A stretch of 64,000 bases of DNA from Solimicrobium silvestre (GTDB lineage Bacteria; Pseudomonadota; Gammaproteobacteria; Burkholderiales; Burkholderiaceae_D). Below the pieces are notes generated by a model that had not been told where the DNA came from, did not search any database, and saw only the letters and a list, made by a program, of their open reading frames with translations. Below are positions 1-9,997 of this stretch, piece after piece (positions within the stretch are counted from its first letter, which is position 1; each line of letters starts with the position of its first letter). Both the position numbers and the translations under genes were made by a program. The stretch spans positions 1 to 64,000 of the forward strand of contig NZ_PUGF01000007.1 of the NCBI RefSeq assembly GCF_002976435.1, in the 5' to 3' direction.

Positions 1-77
1 AACGTAAGTCCATAGTATTGGCTGTATTCCAGGTCATAATGGCGGCTCCGATTGGACATCATTCTTGATGCCCAATA

Positions 78-115
78 GTGTTACCTATGTCCTGATACAG
101 GTGTTACCCATGTCT
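78..115. repeat. Imperfect 15-bp direct repeat, possible IS end
   Basis: Two copies of a GTGTTACC(T/C)ATGTC(C/T) motif lie 23 bp apart (78-92 and 101-115) with 13 of 15 bases identical. Short spaced repeats like this are typical of transposase-binding ends of IS elements, but no transposase gene is visible and the window edge cuts the context. The rest of 1-351 shows an imperfect hairpin around 145-175 and an imperfect palindrome at 283-302 (ATTCCCGC/GCGAGAAT arms), and no gene. Confidence 0.35.
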
Positions 116-282
116 CACGTCTATACAGCGACGCAAAAAAGGCAGGTAGCCGCCGGTCTACCACCGGCCTACAAGCCTAAAACCAACTCCAGCTAGTAAA
201 TCAAAGATAACGCGTGATCACAAAAACCTGCCCAATCAAATCGGCACAGAGTACTTTCGGCACTAACCGTGTTAACTCCTGG

Positions 283-302
283 ATTCCCGCCTGCGCGAGA
301 AT
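283..302. repeat. REP-like imperfect palindrome
   Basis: An 8-bp arm ATTCCCGC and its near-complement GCGAGAAT (one mismatch) flank a 4-base loop, about 50 bp downstream of the pgpA stop. The wording resembles short dispersed palindromic repeats common between betaproteobacterial genes. It has no clear T-tract, so it is not called a terminator. Confidence 0.3.
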
Positions 303-351
303 GACGATAGTAGAGGTGCGGCTTAAACTACGTATTGAGCTTAATTAAATA

Positions 352-873
352 TCAAATCAACCGCCAAACCGCAAACAACAACAACGTATAAAACGCCGCC
401 ACAATATCATCCCACATCACTCCAAACCCACCCTTGATATGCTGATCAAAATAAGCAATAGGCGGCGGCTTAGTCATATCAAAAACCCGGAACCAAAAGA
501 ACGCCCAGCATTGGGTACTAAAACTAGCCGGCATAATAAACAGCAACACCAACCACATAGCAATAATTTCATCCCAAACCATACTGCCATGATCGGACAC
601 TCCCATCGCACGACCAGTCCGGTCACAAACAACAATGCCAAGTAAAAAACCTAAGACGATAATCCAGGCCCAATGTGCTTCCGTAAACACAGTCGGCCAG
701 CGATGGCTTAATACATTAAATGCAATCCAGCCAAACAAAGTACCGGCCGTGCCAGGCATGATCGGAGATAAACCACTTCCAAAACCCTGCGCAATAAAAT
801 GGCTGGGATCCGACAACATAAAAACCGCAGTAGGCTTGATTTTTTGCGGTGGGTTAACTGAATCTTGGCTCAT
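352..873 (-). CDS. pgpA: Phosphatidylglycerophosphatase A
   Basis: PgpA removes the phosphate from phosphatidylglycerophosphate to give phosphatidylglycerol at the inner membrane. The 173-residue protein has the family pattern: GSGLSPIMPGTAGTLFG near residue 32, an acidic VWDEIIAMWL stretch near residue 100, and a C-terminal GGFGVMWDDIVAA segment. Several hydrophobic helices fit a small membrane enzyme of usual length. The ATG start overlaps the thiL stop by 4 bp (ATGA type), so the two are translationally coupled. ThiL-PgpA adjacency is common in proteobacteria and supports both calls. Confidence 0.95.
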   Translation of the reverse strand: MSQDSVNPPQKIKPTAVFMLSDPSHFIAQGFGSGLSPIMPGTAGTLFGWIAFNVLSHRWPTVFTEAHWAWIIVLGFLLGIVVCDRTGRAMGVSDHGSMVWDEIIAMWLVLLFIMPASFSTQCWAFFWFRVFDMTKPPPIAYFDQHIKGGFGVMWDDIVAAFYTLLLFAVWRLI

Positions 874-1832
874 GAGCTGAAATGATCAAAGGATTGATGC
901 GATAAAGAAAGCGGCTGGTTGTTTGCATCAACAATCCGCAAACCTGCTTCTGCTTCTATATAACCGATGCGAGTAACTACAGTATCCGCTTGTTTAGCTG
1001 CCGCCAATACCGCGCTACGCTGTGCGCTTGGCGCTGTAAAACACAATTCATAATCATCACCGCCAGCTAACGCGTATTCGCGGCATAACGCGGTATTTTG
1101 CTGCGCTAATATTGGACCAAAAGGCAAGGAATCGCACCACAACGTTGCGCCTAATTGCGAGCGTTTTAAAATATGCCCCAAGTCCCCAATTAATCCATCC
1201 GACACATCGATCGCCGCATGGGCAATACCGCGCAACGCTAAACCTAAGGTAATTCGCGGGCTGGGCTGATGCAGGCGCAATGCGGCTTGCTGATGATCGG
1301 CCTCGGATAATGCCTGCTGCTTTAAATAACCCGCCAATGCGAGTCTGGCGTCGCCTAAGGCACCTGACACCCAAATATCATCACCCGCTTGTGCGGCATC
1401 ACGGCGTAATGCCTGCCCGATAGGAACTTCACCGAACACAGTAATGCAGATGTTGAGTGGGCCTTTGGTGGTGTCACCGCCGATTAACTGGCAGTGATGC
1501 TGCTCGGCCAAGAAAAACATGCCTTCGGAAAAATCACGCAACCAGTCGGGCTGCACTTCAGGTAGCGCTAAGGCCAGCGTAAAGGCACGCGGTTCGGCGC
1601 CCATGGCGGCCAGGTCGGATAAATTAACGGCTAAGGATTTATGTCCCAACATGCGTGGATTGGCGTCGGCGAAGAAGTGTCGGCCAGCGACTAACATATC
1701 GGATGAAATGGCTAATTGCATGCCGACGCGTGCCGACATTAAAGCACAGTCGTCGCCGATACCTAAGGGAATATAGGATGGCGACGACTGGCGCTCGGTG
1801 AAATAGTGTTGGATAAGTTCAAATTCAGACAT
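870..1832 (-). CDS. thiL: Thiamine-monophosphate kinase
   Basis: ThiL phosphorylates thiamine monophosphate to thiamine pyrophosphate with ATP, the last step of cofactor synthesis. The 320-residue protein shows the AIRS/PurM-fold motifs: GIGDDCAL near residue 24, GGDTTKGP near 117, SDGLIGDLGHI near 210 and AGGDDYELCF near 256. Length is normal for the family. It is the upstream partner of pgpA, with a 4-bp overlap. The preceding yeiH-like gene ends only 9 bp upstream on the same strand, so all three may share a transcript. Confidence 0.97.
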   Translation of the reverse strand: MSEFELIQHYFTERQSSPSYIPLGIGDDCALMSARVGMQLAISSDMLVAGRHFFADANPRMLGHKSLAVNLSDLAAMGAEPRAFTLALALPEVQPDWLRDFSEGMFFLAEQHHCQLIGGDTTKGPLNICITVFGEVPIGQALRRDAAQAGDDIWVSGALGDARLALAGYLKQQALSEADHQQAALRLHQPSPRITLGLALRGIAHAAIDVSDGLIGDLGHILKRSQLGATLWCDSLPFGPILAQQNTALCREYALAGGDDYELCFTAPSAQRSAVLAAAKQADTVVTRIGYIEAEAGLRIVDANNQPLSLSHQSFDHFSS

Positions 1833-1841
1833 TCGGGCATT

Positions 1842-2921
1842 TTACAGCCAAAATACCAGTCTGCTAATCAATGCGCCGCCAATAATTAACCAGACAAATA
1901 AAATCAACGCTAACAATAATGGCTTGGCTCCGGCTTTACGTACAGCAGATAAATGAGTGGTTAAACCTAAGGCTGCCATCGCCATTGCCAACAATATCGT
2001 ATCAATCTGAACCAGAACATGTGTTAGCTGAGCGGGCAAGATATGGAGTGAGTTAACCACTGCCATACCGATGAATAAAAAGGCAAACCAAGGAATGGCT
2101 AATTTTGGCTTGCCAGGGGTATCAGCATCAGCAGAAGCTACGTTAGACGCACCATTAGCAGCAGATTTTCTAGCGAAATACAGCGACAACATCAACAAGA
2201 ACGGTGCCAACATCATCACACGTACCATTTTAGTAATTACCGCCACATCTTCCACTGCAGGATTAATGCTGCGCCCTGCTGCCACTACTTGCGCCACTTC
2301 ATGAATGGTAGAACCCGCATAAATACCGAAGGCATTCGCGCTGGTTGCCAGCCAATGCCAATCTAAATTCAGCTGATATAAATAAGGATACAAAAAAATC
2401 GCAATGCTACCGAACACCACGACAGTAGAAACCGCCACGCTTACTTGTTCCGGTTCGGCTTCCACTACGCCATCGGATGCCATAATTGCAGCAGCTCCGC
2501 AGATGGAACTACCGGCACCAATTAAAATCACGCTTTCAGGGTTTAATTTGAATAGTTTAATACCGATAAACAGTGCTAACAAAAATGTCGAACCAAGCAC
2601 CAATACATCACTCGCAATCCCTGCCACGCCGACACCGGCGATATCTTGCAAGGTCAATCGGAATCCGTACAAAATAATGCCGAAGCGGAGTAAATTATGC
2701 TTACTCAATCCAACACCAGCCATAAATGTAGGTTCAACTTTTTTGTACCAAGTATTACCCAGCACCATTCCCAAAATAATCGCGATGGTAAGTGCACTAA
2801 ATCCGTGACTTTGTAAAAAATCAATATCGCCCATAAAAGAAGCTAGGAAAGCAATTACTCCGCATAAAATCAGACCGGGTATCAATCCGGGATTCAAGCT
2901 TTTATAACGAGCTGGCAACAT
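1842..2921 (-). CDS. yeiH: YeiH-type putative sulfate/sulfite exporter (PSE family)
   Basis: The 359-residue inner-membrane protein has about ten hydrophobic helices and the family signature GAGSSICGAAAIMA near residues 135-148, which matches YeiH (PSE family, TC 2.A.98). The actual substrate in this family is not firmly established; YeiH is linked to sulfite stress because it is controlled by the LysR regulator YeiE. A LysR gene is divergently transcribed from 3044 with a 122-bp intergenic region, the classic yeiE/yeiH layout. A cytoplasmic loop near residues 248-268 (Ala/Asp-rich) is unremarkable. A second, divergent member of the family lies at 59163. Confidence 0.88.
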   Translation of the reverse strand: MLPARYKSLNPGLIPGLILCGVIAFLASFMGDIDFLQSHGFSALTIAIILGMVLGNTWYKKVEPTFMAGVGLSKHNLLRFGIILYGFRLTLQDIAGVGVAGIASDVLVLGSTFLLALFIGIKLFKLNPESVILIGAGSSICGAAAIMASDGVVEAEPEQVSVAVSTVVVFGSIAIFLYPYLYQLNLDWHWLATSANAFGIYAGSTIHEVAQVVAAGRSINPAVEDVAVITKMVRVMMLAPFLLMLSLYFARKSAANGASNVASADADTPGKPKLAIPWFAFLFIGMAVVNSLHILPAQLTHVLVQIDTILLAMAMAALGLTTHLSAVRKAGAKPLLLALILFVWLIIGGALISRLVFWL

Positions 2922-3043
2922 AATAATTCCAATTCATTGAATAGTATGTTGATAGTGTATGGCAACACAATCTGAAAATAAAATGACTTATTTTTGTATA
3001 ATTAAGTTACCAATCAACTTAATAAGCTCTTTTCAAGGCCCCC

Positions 3044-3946
3044 ATGCATCTCACCCTAAGACAACTACAAATCTTTATGGCGGTAGCCGAATCCGGTAGC
3101 ACGACGGCGGCAGCGGAGCTGGTTTGCTTGACCCAATCGGCATCCAGCGCAGCATTGCGCGAATTAGAAAACTTGCTGAGTTGCCATTTATTTGATCGGG
3201 TTGGGAAACGTTTGATACTCAATGACAATGGCCGTCAATTATTACCGCAAGCGCGGTTAATGTTAGATGCGGCGGCCAATATTGAACAGCAATTTCTACC
3301 CGGAACATCGGCAAATATCTCTGGTTTAAAAATCGGCTCCAGTACCACTATCGGCATTTATTTATTACCAAGTATTTTGGCCAAATACGATGCCGGGCTC
3401 CATGCCCAACCAACCAAAATTACCATCGCCAATACGCTGGACGTCGCCAACCTGGTCGCCAACTTTGAAGTCGATGCGGGCTTTATTGAAGGCCCTTGCC
3501 ATCAGACTGACTTGATTATTGAGCCTTGGTTAATGGATGAATTAATTATTGTCTGCTCACCACAACATCCAATTTTAGCGGGGCAAGGATCAAACAAAAT
3601 TGACTTGGTTACTTTACGCGAAGCTGGCTGGTTATTACGTGAGCGCGGTTCCGGCACCCGGGAAGCGGTTGAACAAGCTTTATTGCCGCAATTGCATTTT
3701 TTAAATCCGAGCATTGAATTCAGCAATTCTGAAGCGATTAAATATGCGGCAGCGGCTGGTTTAGGTTTGGCCTGTTTATCGCGTTTAGTGGTGCAGGATT
3801 TACTTCATAGCGGCCAATTGGTTGAGCTCTCTACCTCGCTACCCAAATTGCAGCGGCATTTTTATTTGCTGACAGCCAAGAAAAAAATAGTCTCGGCACG
3901 GCTCGCCGCGTTATTGGAATTTTGTCGGGGTTGGACGTCCGTGTAA
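3044..3946 (+). CDS. LysR-family regulator, YeiE/CysB-like
   Basis: A 300-residue LysR protein: N-terminal winged helix-turn-helix (residues 1-60, LRQLQIFMAVAESGSTTAAA) and a substrate-binding domain with the GSGTREAVEQ motif near residues 203-212 typical of the CysB/YeiE/CbbR group. It is divergent from the yeiH-like gene and probably controls it, with an operator in 2922-3043. YeiE in enteric bacteria is reported to sense sulfite; extending that here is inference. The ATG at 3044 has AAGG 8 bases upstream. Confidence 0.88.
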   Translation: MHLTLRQLQIFMAVAESGSTTAAAELVCLTQSASSAALRELENLLSCHLFDRVGKRLILNDNGRQLLPQARLMLDAAANIEQQFLPGTSANISGLKIGSSTTIGIYLLPSILAKYDAGLHAQPTKITIANTLDVANLVANFEVDAGFIEGPCHQTDLIIEPWLMDELIIVCSPQHPILAGQGSNKIDLVTLREAGWLLRERGSGTREAVEQALLPQLHFLNPSIEFSNSEAIKYAAAAGLGLACLSRLVVQDLLHSGQLVELSTSLPKLQRHFYLLTAKKKIVSARLAALLEFCRGWTSV

Positions 3947-4094
3947 GTTTTAATTGAATTGAGTAACATTTGCAGCTAAATTGAATTTTGCAATGAAGCA
4001 ATTAATTTTGTTGAAAAACTGAATTAATGCTGAACTACAGCTGAATTACTACTAACTCAATTCGATAAAAAACTCGCTCACCAATCTTGTTTTT

Positions 4095-5738
4095 ATGCGC
4101 CCAGACTTTATTAGTGTTCAATTAATCAATACCCAAGGGCCGCACCTCAAGCTAACGCTCACTAGCAAGTTGATGGCAGCGGTACTGCTGGCCTTTGCTA
4201 TGCTGTGCACAGGCGATTACCTGATCAGCTACCGAACACTGGAATCCACTGTTTTAAAAAATATCCTCACTACAGTAAGTCAAAGCTCACAACTGATTAA
4301 TGCAGCCGTCGCGTCGGCTGCAAATGGCCACGAAAATAAAAATGGTTTGCATACCCTGCAAACCTTCTTCTCTGAAATGCTGACGCCTAATGGCAACAGC
4401 GGCATTGTGTATATAGCCGTACTGCGTGCCGATGGCACGGTGATAATGAATACCAGCGCCACCCAAGTAAGCTTGCCAGCGCCAGATCTACCAGAAAACT
4501 ACGCTGCCGCCGCCAAGCGCGGGATGCTGCATGTGCGCGATAACGTATTACTAGAAAATAATGAGGTCGGCTTTCTGCAATACGGACTTGCTACCGGTGA
4601 CTTGATGGAAGCAATGGCGCAAAGCCAGCGTAATTCATTGATTTTAACCACCATTGTGATCTTGCTGAGTTTCGTCGCACTGAGTCTGTTTGGGTTGAAG
4701 ATCACGCGCCAGCTCTCTGCGCTCAAGCATGCGACGCAAGAGATAGCCGACGGCCACTATGAGCTCAAAATGCCGGAAATTGGCGATGATGAATTAGGCG
4801 AAGTGGCACACAACTTTAATCTGATGTCAGAGGCAATTGCTGCCAAGGTACGTGAAGTATCCACCTTAAATCATGAGCTGGAACAACGGGTCGATCAACG
4901 CACTTCGGATCTGCATTTAGCGAACCAGAAACTGGAAGAGAATATCAAGGAGCTGGAAAGTACCCGCGACAGCCTGGTGAAATCAGAAAAACTCGCTAGC
5001 TTGGGCGCGATCGTGGCTGGCGTTGCGCATGAAATCAATACGCCAATCGGCAATGCGCTAGTCACCGCCAGCACCATCAGGGAGATTGTGGACGGTTTTT
5101 CAGCGCAGGCAGCGACCGGAAAAATGACCCACAGCGCGCTCAATAACTTCCTCAACCAATGCAAGGAAGGCAGCCATTTGGTTGAACACTCGCTTGCCCG
5201 CGCCTCAGAACTGATCCAAAGTTTTAAACAGGTTGCCGTTGACCAGTCTTCCGAACGGCGCCGCAGCTTTAATCTGGCGGAAATGGTACGGGAAACGATC
5301 ACCACCTTGCGGCATATTTACAAAAACACCAACTTCACGCTGGAAAATGATATTCAAGCCAACATCGTCATGGATAGCTTTCCCGGCGCGTTAGGCCAGG
5401 TGATTACCAACCTGTTGAACAATGCGTTAATTCATGGCTTTGAAGGACGCGAACAAGGCAAAATGCTGATCAGCGCGGAGCGTCTGGTGAATAATTCAGT
5501 CCGAATCTGTTTTTCAGATAATGGCAACGGGATTGCGGTAAGTAACCTGAAACGTATCTTCGATCCGTTTTTTACCACCAAATTCGGTCAGGGCGGAAGC
5601 GGATTAGGGCTGAACGTGGTGGATAATATTGTGCACCGAATTCTCGGCGGCTCGGTGTACGTTGATTCACAAATCGGCTTTGGAACTATCTTTACGATTG
5701 AAATTCCATTGAATGCGCCGTTTGTTGAAGCAAGTTAA
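4095..5738 (+). CDS. Membrane sensor histidine kinase (HAMP, HisKA, HATPase)
   Basis: A 547-residue sensor kinase. Two transmembrane helices (about 25-45 and 185-205) bracket a periplasmic sensor region of about 140 residues. A HAMP linker (about 205-255), a coiled-coil stretch (about 255-300) and the kinase core follow. The phosphoacceptor His lies in GVAHEINTPIGN near residue 315. The ATP-binding domain has NLLNNALIHGF, DNGNGI and GSGLGLNVV boxes. No response regulator lies beside it, so it is an orphan kinase of unknown signal. The start lacks a strong Shine-Dalgarno sequence, so an internal start is possible, but the hydrophobic helix begins close behind this Met. Confidence 0.85.
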   Translation: MRPDFISVQLINTQGPHLKLTLTSKLMAAVLLAFAMLCTGDYLISYRTLESTVLKNILTTVSQSSQLINAAVASAANGHENKNGLHTLQTFFSEMLTPNGNSGIVYIAVLRADGTVIMNTSATQVSLPAPDLPENYAAAAKRGMLHVRDNVLLENNEVGFLQYGLATGDLMEAMAQSQRNSLILTTIVILLSFVALSLFGLKITRQLSALKHATQEIADGHYELKMPEIGDDELGEVAHNFNLMSEAIAAKVREVSTLNHELEQRVDQRTSDLHLANQKLEENIKELESTRDSLVKSEKLASLGAIVAGVAHEINTPIGNALVTASTIREIVDGFSAQAATGKMTHSALNNFLNQCKEGSHLVEHSLARASELIQSFKQVAVDQSSERRRSFNLAEMVRETITTLRHIYKNTNFTLENDIQANIVMDSFPGALGQVITNLLNNALIHGFEGREQGKMLISAERLVNNSVRICFSDNGNGIAVSNLKRIFDPFFTTKFGQGGSGLGLNVVDNIVHRILGGSVYVDSQIGFGTIFTIEIPLNAPFVEAS

Positions 5739-5810
5739 TTGGACTTAATTTATGAGCTAAATCGGAGATATTTAAATAAAATACCCCCGTATATAATTAT
5801 TAAAAAATTT

Positions 5811-6722
5811 TTAATCTGGAAATTCTTTCATCAAAAATGCTTCCAAACCAGCATTGTCCGCCGGACGCGCTGACAGCGGCACCACACGTCCCAAACGTTG
5901 CGACTCCCAATTAAAGTCACCGGTGTAATGCTCACGAATTAATTCGATCATTTTCCGGATAATAGCCAGCTTCACATCCCCACCAATCCCTGCATCCACC
6001 TCATAAGTTTGATGACTGCTTTGGCGCGGATCATTAGTCCAGCCACGGAACGAGAAGCTTCCGTTTTGTACACCTTTGCGCAAAATCTGGAATACGCCGT
6101 TAGTACCTTTACGGCTGTAATTAGCCGCTTGAATATTGGCTTTAATTCGCGCCATGGCAATGTCATTTTCAGACGGGCCGTTACTGGCAGCTTGCGCTTC
6201 ACTATTTTGTTCTGCTGCCTCAGCTTCGGAAGCTCGACGGCGTTCTCTGGCCGCTGCAATTTGGCTCATGGTATCCACAACGGGAGGAGCTGCCACCGGC
6301 GAATTGGTCGGTGGGCTAACTACGGCTTGCGGAGCGGCAGCAATGGCATTGGGATTACGCGGCTGTTTTTGTTGTTGCTTCTTTTCAGGCTGAGTTTTAG
6401 CAGGTTTAGGTTTTTGAGCGCCGTCCTTTTTACCCTGTAGATCAAAGAACACCAGTTGCCCAGCTTCTTCACCTTGCTTTAACGGCGGCTCAGTTTTGTT
6501 CAGCAATAAAAAATAGATGACAATCAAATGTACCAGTGCCATAAAAATAATGGCAAACAGGTTGCGGCTACGCTGATGCGGATACAACTCGTCTTCAAAA
6601 TCGCTGACTAACGGTTTTTTTGAAATCGTAAAACCAAATTCCAACGTGCCCCAGCTCATATTCAATAGAACAGTATCAATAGAAGCAGTTCGCTGTTTGG
6701 CAATGCTAAAACGTGGTAACAC
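5811..6722 (-). CDS. Conserved hypothetical TonB/TolA-like inner-membrane protein
   Basis: A 303-residue protein of unassigned function. A short cytoplasmic N-terminus precedes one transmembrane helix (about 58-75, IIFMALVHLIVIYFLLL). A Lys/Gln/Pro-rich linker (about 98-125) and a low-complexity Ala/Pro stretch follow, then a globular C-terminal domain from about residue 185 (KANIQAANYSRKG, GGDVKLAIIRKM, EHYTGDFNWESQRLG). The topology resembles TonB or TolA, but no TonB C-terminal fold is recognised. The ATG at 6722 has GGAG 8 bases upstream, which favours this start over the Met near residue 22. It stands alone, with 295 bp of gene-free sequence before the rubredoxin gene. Confidence 0.7.
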   Translation of the reverse strand: MLPRFSIAKQRTASIDTVLLNMSWGTLEFGFTISKKPLVSDFEDELYPHQRSRNLFAIIFMALVHLIVIYFLLLNKTEPPLKQGEEAGQLVFFDLQGKKDGAQKPKPAKTQPEKKQQQKQPRNPNAIAAAPQAVVSPPTNSPVAAPPVVDTMSQIAAARERRRASEAEAAEQNSEAQAASNGPSENDIAMARIKANIQAANYSRKGTNGVFQILRKGVQNGSFSFRGWTNDPRQSSHQTYEVDAGIGGDVKLAIIRKMIELIREHYTGDFNWESQRLGRVVPLSARPADNAGLEAFLMKEFPD

Positions 6723-6990
6723 TAAACACTCCTGCCAATGACTGGCTTAAACCGACTCATTTTGGTCCGATGAGATTTATCAAAAGTACAGCATACCGAA
6801 TTAGGTTGCGCATATGGAGCCAAGCTTTGCTTATCAATTAATCCAGCAAAGCCAAACAGGACAAAATTATCAACCAAAACCCAGCTAACTGGATAGTTAT
6901 TTAGCCCGTTTTACTGTATTTCGTTACAAAATAGAGGGAGTTTGGCAAGCTTGGATTGAAAAAATCATATCGTTTTATTGGCAGATGGTG

Positions 6991-7011
6991 AAAATCCGGT
7001 GGCACCGGACT
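6991..7011 (-). terminator. Rho-independent terminator of the rubredoxin gene
   Basis: TCCGGTGGCACCGGA (6995-7009) is a perfect inverted repeat. Read on the minus strand it is followed by TTTTC and lies 9 bases beyond the rubredoxin stop. The rest of 6723-6990 shows no gene. Confidence 0.65.
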
Positions 7012-7017
7012 AAACGC

Positions 7018-7212
7018 TTAGAGCGCATTAAAATCTTCTTTCCCACCATCACAATGCGGGCATTCCCAGTCTTCGGTTAAATCATCCCAACGCGTTCCGG
7101 CCTCGACTTTGCTTTCCAGACAACCCTTGGCTTCGTCATAAACATAACCGCAAATCGTGCAAATGTAGGATTTATACTCTTGTTTAGGTTTATGTTTAAA
7201 AGTAGGAAACAT
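7018..7212 (-). CDS. Rubredoxin
   Basis: A 64-residue one-iron electron carrier. Two CxxC pairs hold the Fe(SCys)4 site (YICTICGYVYDE near residue 18 and WECPHCDGG near residue 50), with the expected aromatic spacing between them. The ATG at 7212 is preferred over the upstream in-frame ATG at 7239 because GAGG lies 6 bases before it. The N-terminal ten residues (MFPTFKHKPK) are a small extension. Its redox partner cannot be told from the neighbours; maeB is divergent on the other side. Confidence 0.92.
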   Translation of the reverse strand: MFPTFKHKPKQEYKSYICTICGYVYDEAKGCLESKVEAGTRWDDLTEDWECPHCDGGKEDFNAL

Positions 7213-7523
7213 CGCTTGCCTCACTCTGAAATAAATCATTTTTAAAAAACTGCCCCAGCGCCATTACATCCTAATTAAATTCCTTTTGAGTTTCAATAAT
7301 TAAACAGACAAAAACAACAAGAAGAGTATTAACCATCTTCATTAATCGTCTTCAAAGTAATCAATCGGTAATTCAACTATGTTAATCATACATAACAAGT
7401 AGCAATTTAGAGGATTCTCTCTGATAGAATCATAGGTTCGAGACAATAATTATTTTAATGTAAAGAGTGGATGAAGAAAATAAGCATTCACCATGCGCTT
7501 CTAGAATAGAAAGATTAATACCA

Positions 7524-9824
7524 ATGGATACACATTCAGATAAAGCCGAGCAATTACGTTGCGCAGCACTGGAATACCACGAACACCCGATCCCCGGCAA
7601 AATCAGCGTCACCGCGACCAAGCAACTCACCAACCAACGCGATCTGGCTCTGGCTTATTCACCCGGTGTAGCAGCTCCCTGCGAAGAAATCGTTAAAGAC
7701 CCAGCCAATGTATTTAAATACACCGCACGCGGCAATTTAGTCGGCGTAATTACCAACGGCACTGCCGTGCTGGGCCTGGGTAATATCGGACCATTGGCCT
7801 CAAAACCGGTGATGGAAGGTAAAGGGGTATTATTTAAAAAGTTTGCCGGCATTGATGTGTTCGATATTGAAATCAACGAATCGGACCCCGACAAATTGTG
7901 CGACATTATCGCTTCGCTGGAACCGACTTTCGGCGGAATTAATCTAGAAGATATTAAAGCGCCGGAATGTTTTTATATCGAACGCAAACTGCGCGACCGA
8001 ATGAAAATTCCGGTATTCCATGATGACCAACATGGCACTGCCATCATCGTTGGCGCAGCAATTTTAAACGGCTTGAAAGTCGTTAATAAAGACATCAAAA
8101 AATGTAAATTAGTCGTCTCTGGCGCAGGCGCTGCGGCGTTGGCTTGCCTTGATTTAATCGTCGATTTAGGCTTCCCGATTGAAAACATTTTCGTCACCGA
8201 TTTAGCCGGCGTGGTCTACAAAGGCCGCACCGAATTAATGGATCCGGACAAGGCTCGCTTCGCACAAGATACTAGCGCGCGCACCTTGGCAGAAATCATT
8301 CCCGGTGCCGATGTGTTCCTCGGTTTATCTGCGGCTGGCGTGTTGAAAAAAGACATGGTCAAGCAAATGGGCGAACGTCCGTTAGTGATGGCATTAGCCA
8401 ATCCAACGCCGGAAATTTTGCCTGAAGAAGTGCGCGAAGTACGCAGCGACGCCATCATCGCAACTGGCCGTTCTGACTATCCCAATCAGGTCAATAACGT
8501 GCTTTGTTTCCCGTATATTTTCCGTGGTGCGTTAGATTGCGGTGCTACTACCATCACGCGAGAAATGGAAATTGCAGTAGTTCATGCGATTGCTGAATTA
8601 GCTCAGGCCGAACAATCCGATGTGGTCGCTACGGTGTACGGTTTTACCAATTTAAGCTTCGGTCCGGAATACTTAATTCCAAAACCGTTTGACCCGCGAC
8701 TGATGATGAAAATCGCGCCCGCAGTTGCTAAGGCGGCGTTTGAATCTGGCGTAGCAACCCGCCCTATCGCCGACTTGGAAGCCTATGCAGAAAAACTGCA
8801 GCAGTTTGTCTACCATAGCGGCACGTTCATGAAGCCGGCGTTCCAAATCGCCAAAAATGCGGCCGACACAAAAAAACGTATCGTATTCGCCGAAGGTGAA
8901 GATGAACGCGTATTGCGCGCTGTGCAAATTATTGTCGATGAACATTTAGCCAAACCGATTTTGGTTGGTCGTCCAAGCGTGTTGGATAAGCGCATTGAAA
9001 AATTCGGATTACGGATTAGAGCTGGCGTTGATTTTGAAGTCATCAACCCGGAGTTCGACGAACGCTATCGCGATTATTGGGAAACCTATTACGAGCTCAC
9101 TGCTCGCCAAGGCGTCACCCAGCAATATGCAAAACTAGAAATGCGTCGCCGCCACTCATTAATCGGCGCCATTATGATCAAAAAAGGTCACGCCGACGGG
9201 ATGATCTGCGGCACCTTTGGCACAACCCATTTGCATTTGAAATATATCGATCAGGTGCTAGGCAAACGCGAAGGCGTGAATGTCTACGCAGCGATGAATG
9301 CGCTCATCTTGCCAGACCGGCAGATAATTATGGTCGACACGCATGTCAATGAAAATCCCAACGCTGAACAGATGGCTGAAATCACCATTTTGGCAGCCGA
9401 AGAAATGCGTCGTTTTGGTATCACGCCACACGTAGCATTGCTGTCCCATTCTAATTTCGGTTCCAGCAATAGCGAATCAGCTCAAAAAATGCGCGACGCT
9501 TTAGCGATTATCCGCCGTGATGCACCCGACCTGGAAGTGGACGGAGAAATGCATGGCGACTCGGCATTAGATAGCGCTTACCGCAAAAAAAGCATGCCAA
9601 GCTCAACCTTAAAAAGCAATGCTAATTTATTAGTGCTGCCGAATATTGATGCAGCTAACATCTCTTACAACTTGATCAAAATCGCTGCCGGTAACGGAAT
9701 TGCCATCGGCCCGATTTTGTTAGGATGCGCCAAACCGGTACATATTTTGACACCGTCTGCTACGGTACGTCGGATTGTGAATATGACTGCTTTGTGTGTG
9801 GTGGATGCGGTAGCTCAACGCTGA
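7524..9824 (+). CDS. maeB: NADP-dependent malic enzyme with phosphotransacetylase-like C-terminus
   Basis: MaeB oxidatively decarboxylates malate to pyruvate, making NADPH. The ATG at 7524 gives 766 residues, close to E. coli MaeB (759); an upstream GTG-type start at 7467 is less likely because the conserved N-terminus ([13 protein letters not shown]) follows the 7524 start directly. The malic-enzyme half spans about 1-430, with [11 protein letters not shown] near residue 46, [14 protein letters not shown] near 165 and [12 protein letters not shown] near 200. The C-terminal half (about 435-766) is a phosphotransacetylase-like domain that lacks that activity in known MaeB proteins and is thought to serve allosteric control by acetyl-CoA. 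A strong terminator follows. Confidence 0.96.
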   Translation: MDTHSDKAEQLRCAALEYHEHPIPGKISVTATKQLTNQRDLALAYSPGVAAPCEEIVKDPANVFKYTARGNLVGVITNGTAVLGLGNIGPLASKPVMEGKGVLFKKFAGIDVFDIEINESDPDKLCDIIASLEPTFGGINLEDIKAPECFYIERKLRDRMKIPVFHDDQHGTAIIVGAAILNGLKVVNKDIKKCKLVVSGAGAAALACLDLIVDLGFPIENIFVTDLAGVVYKGRTELMDPDKARFAQDTSARTLAEIIPGADVFLGLSAAGVLKKDMVKQMGERPLVMALANPTPEILPEEVREVRSDAIIATGRSDYPNQVNNVLCFPYIFRGALDCGATTITREMEIAVVHAIAELAQAEQSDVVATVYGFTNLSFGPEYLIPKPFDPRLMMKIAPAVAKAAFESGVATRPIADLEAYAEKLQQFVYHSGTFMKPAFQIAKNAADTKKRIVFAEGEDERVLRAVQIIVDEHLAKPILVGRPSVLDKRIEKFGLRIRAGVDFEVINPEFDERYRDYWETYYELTARQGVTQQYAKLEMRRRHSLIGAIMIKKGHADGMICGTFGTTHLHLKYIDQVLGKREGVNVYAAMNALILPDRQIIMVDTHVNENPNAEQMAEITILAAEEMRRFGITPHVALLSHSNFGSSNSESAQKMRDALAIIRRDAPDLEVDGEMHGDSALDSAYRKKSMPSSTLKSNANLLVLPNIDAANISYNLIKIAAGNGIAIGPILLGCAKPVHILTPSATVRRIVNMTALCVVDAVAQR

Positions 9825-9860
9825 AGTAAGTAGTGAATAAGCTGTAAATCAGCTGAAAAT

Positions 9861-9896
9861 AAAAAAGCCGAATCACACCGTTGATTCGGCTTTTTT
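9861..9896 (+). terminator. Rho-independent terminator after maeB
   Basis: The 9-bp stem GCCGAATCA/TGATTCGGC (9867-9875 and 9882-9890) with a 6-base loop is flanked by A6 and T6, so it may work on both strands. Confidence 0.9.
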
Positions 9897-9997
9897 ACTT
9901 AATTCAATGGCATCAAGCCAATACTATTTCAAACCTATTGTAACGATGATTTTATTTTGAGCTATAATTTTGTAACTACATATTTGGAGTTATCACA

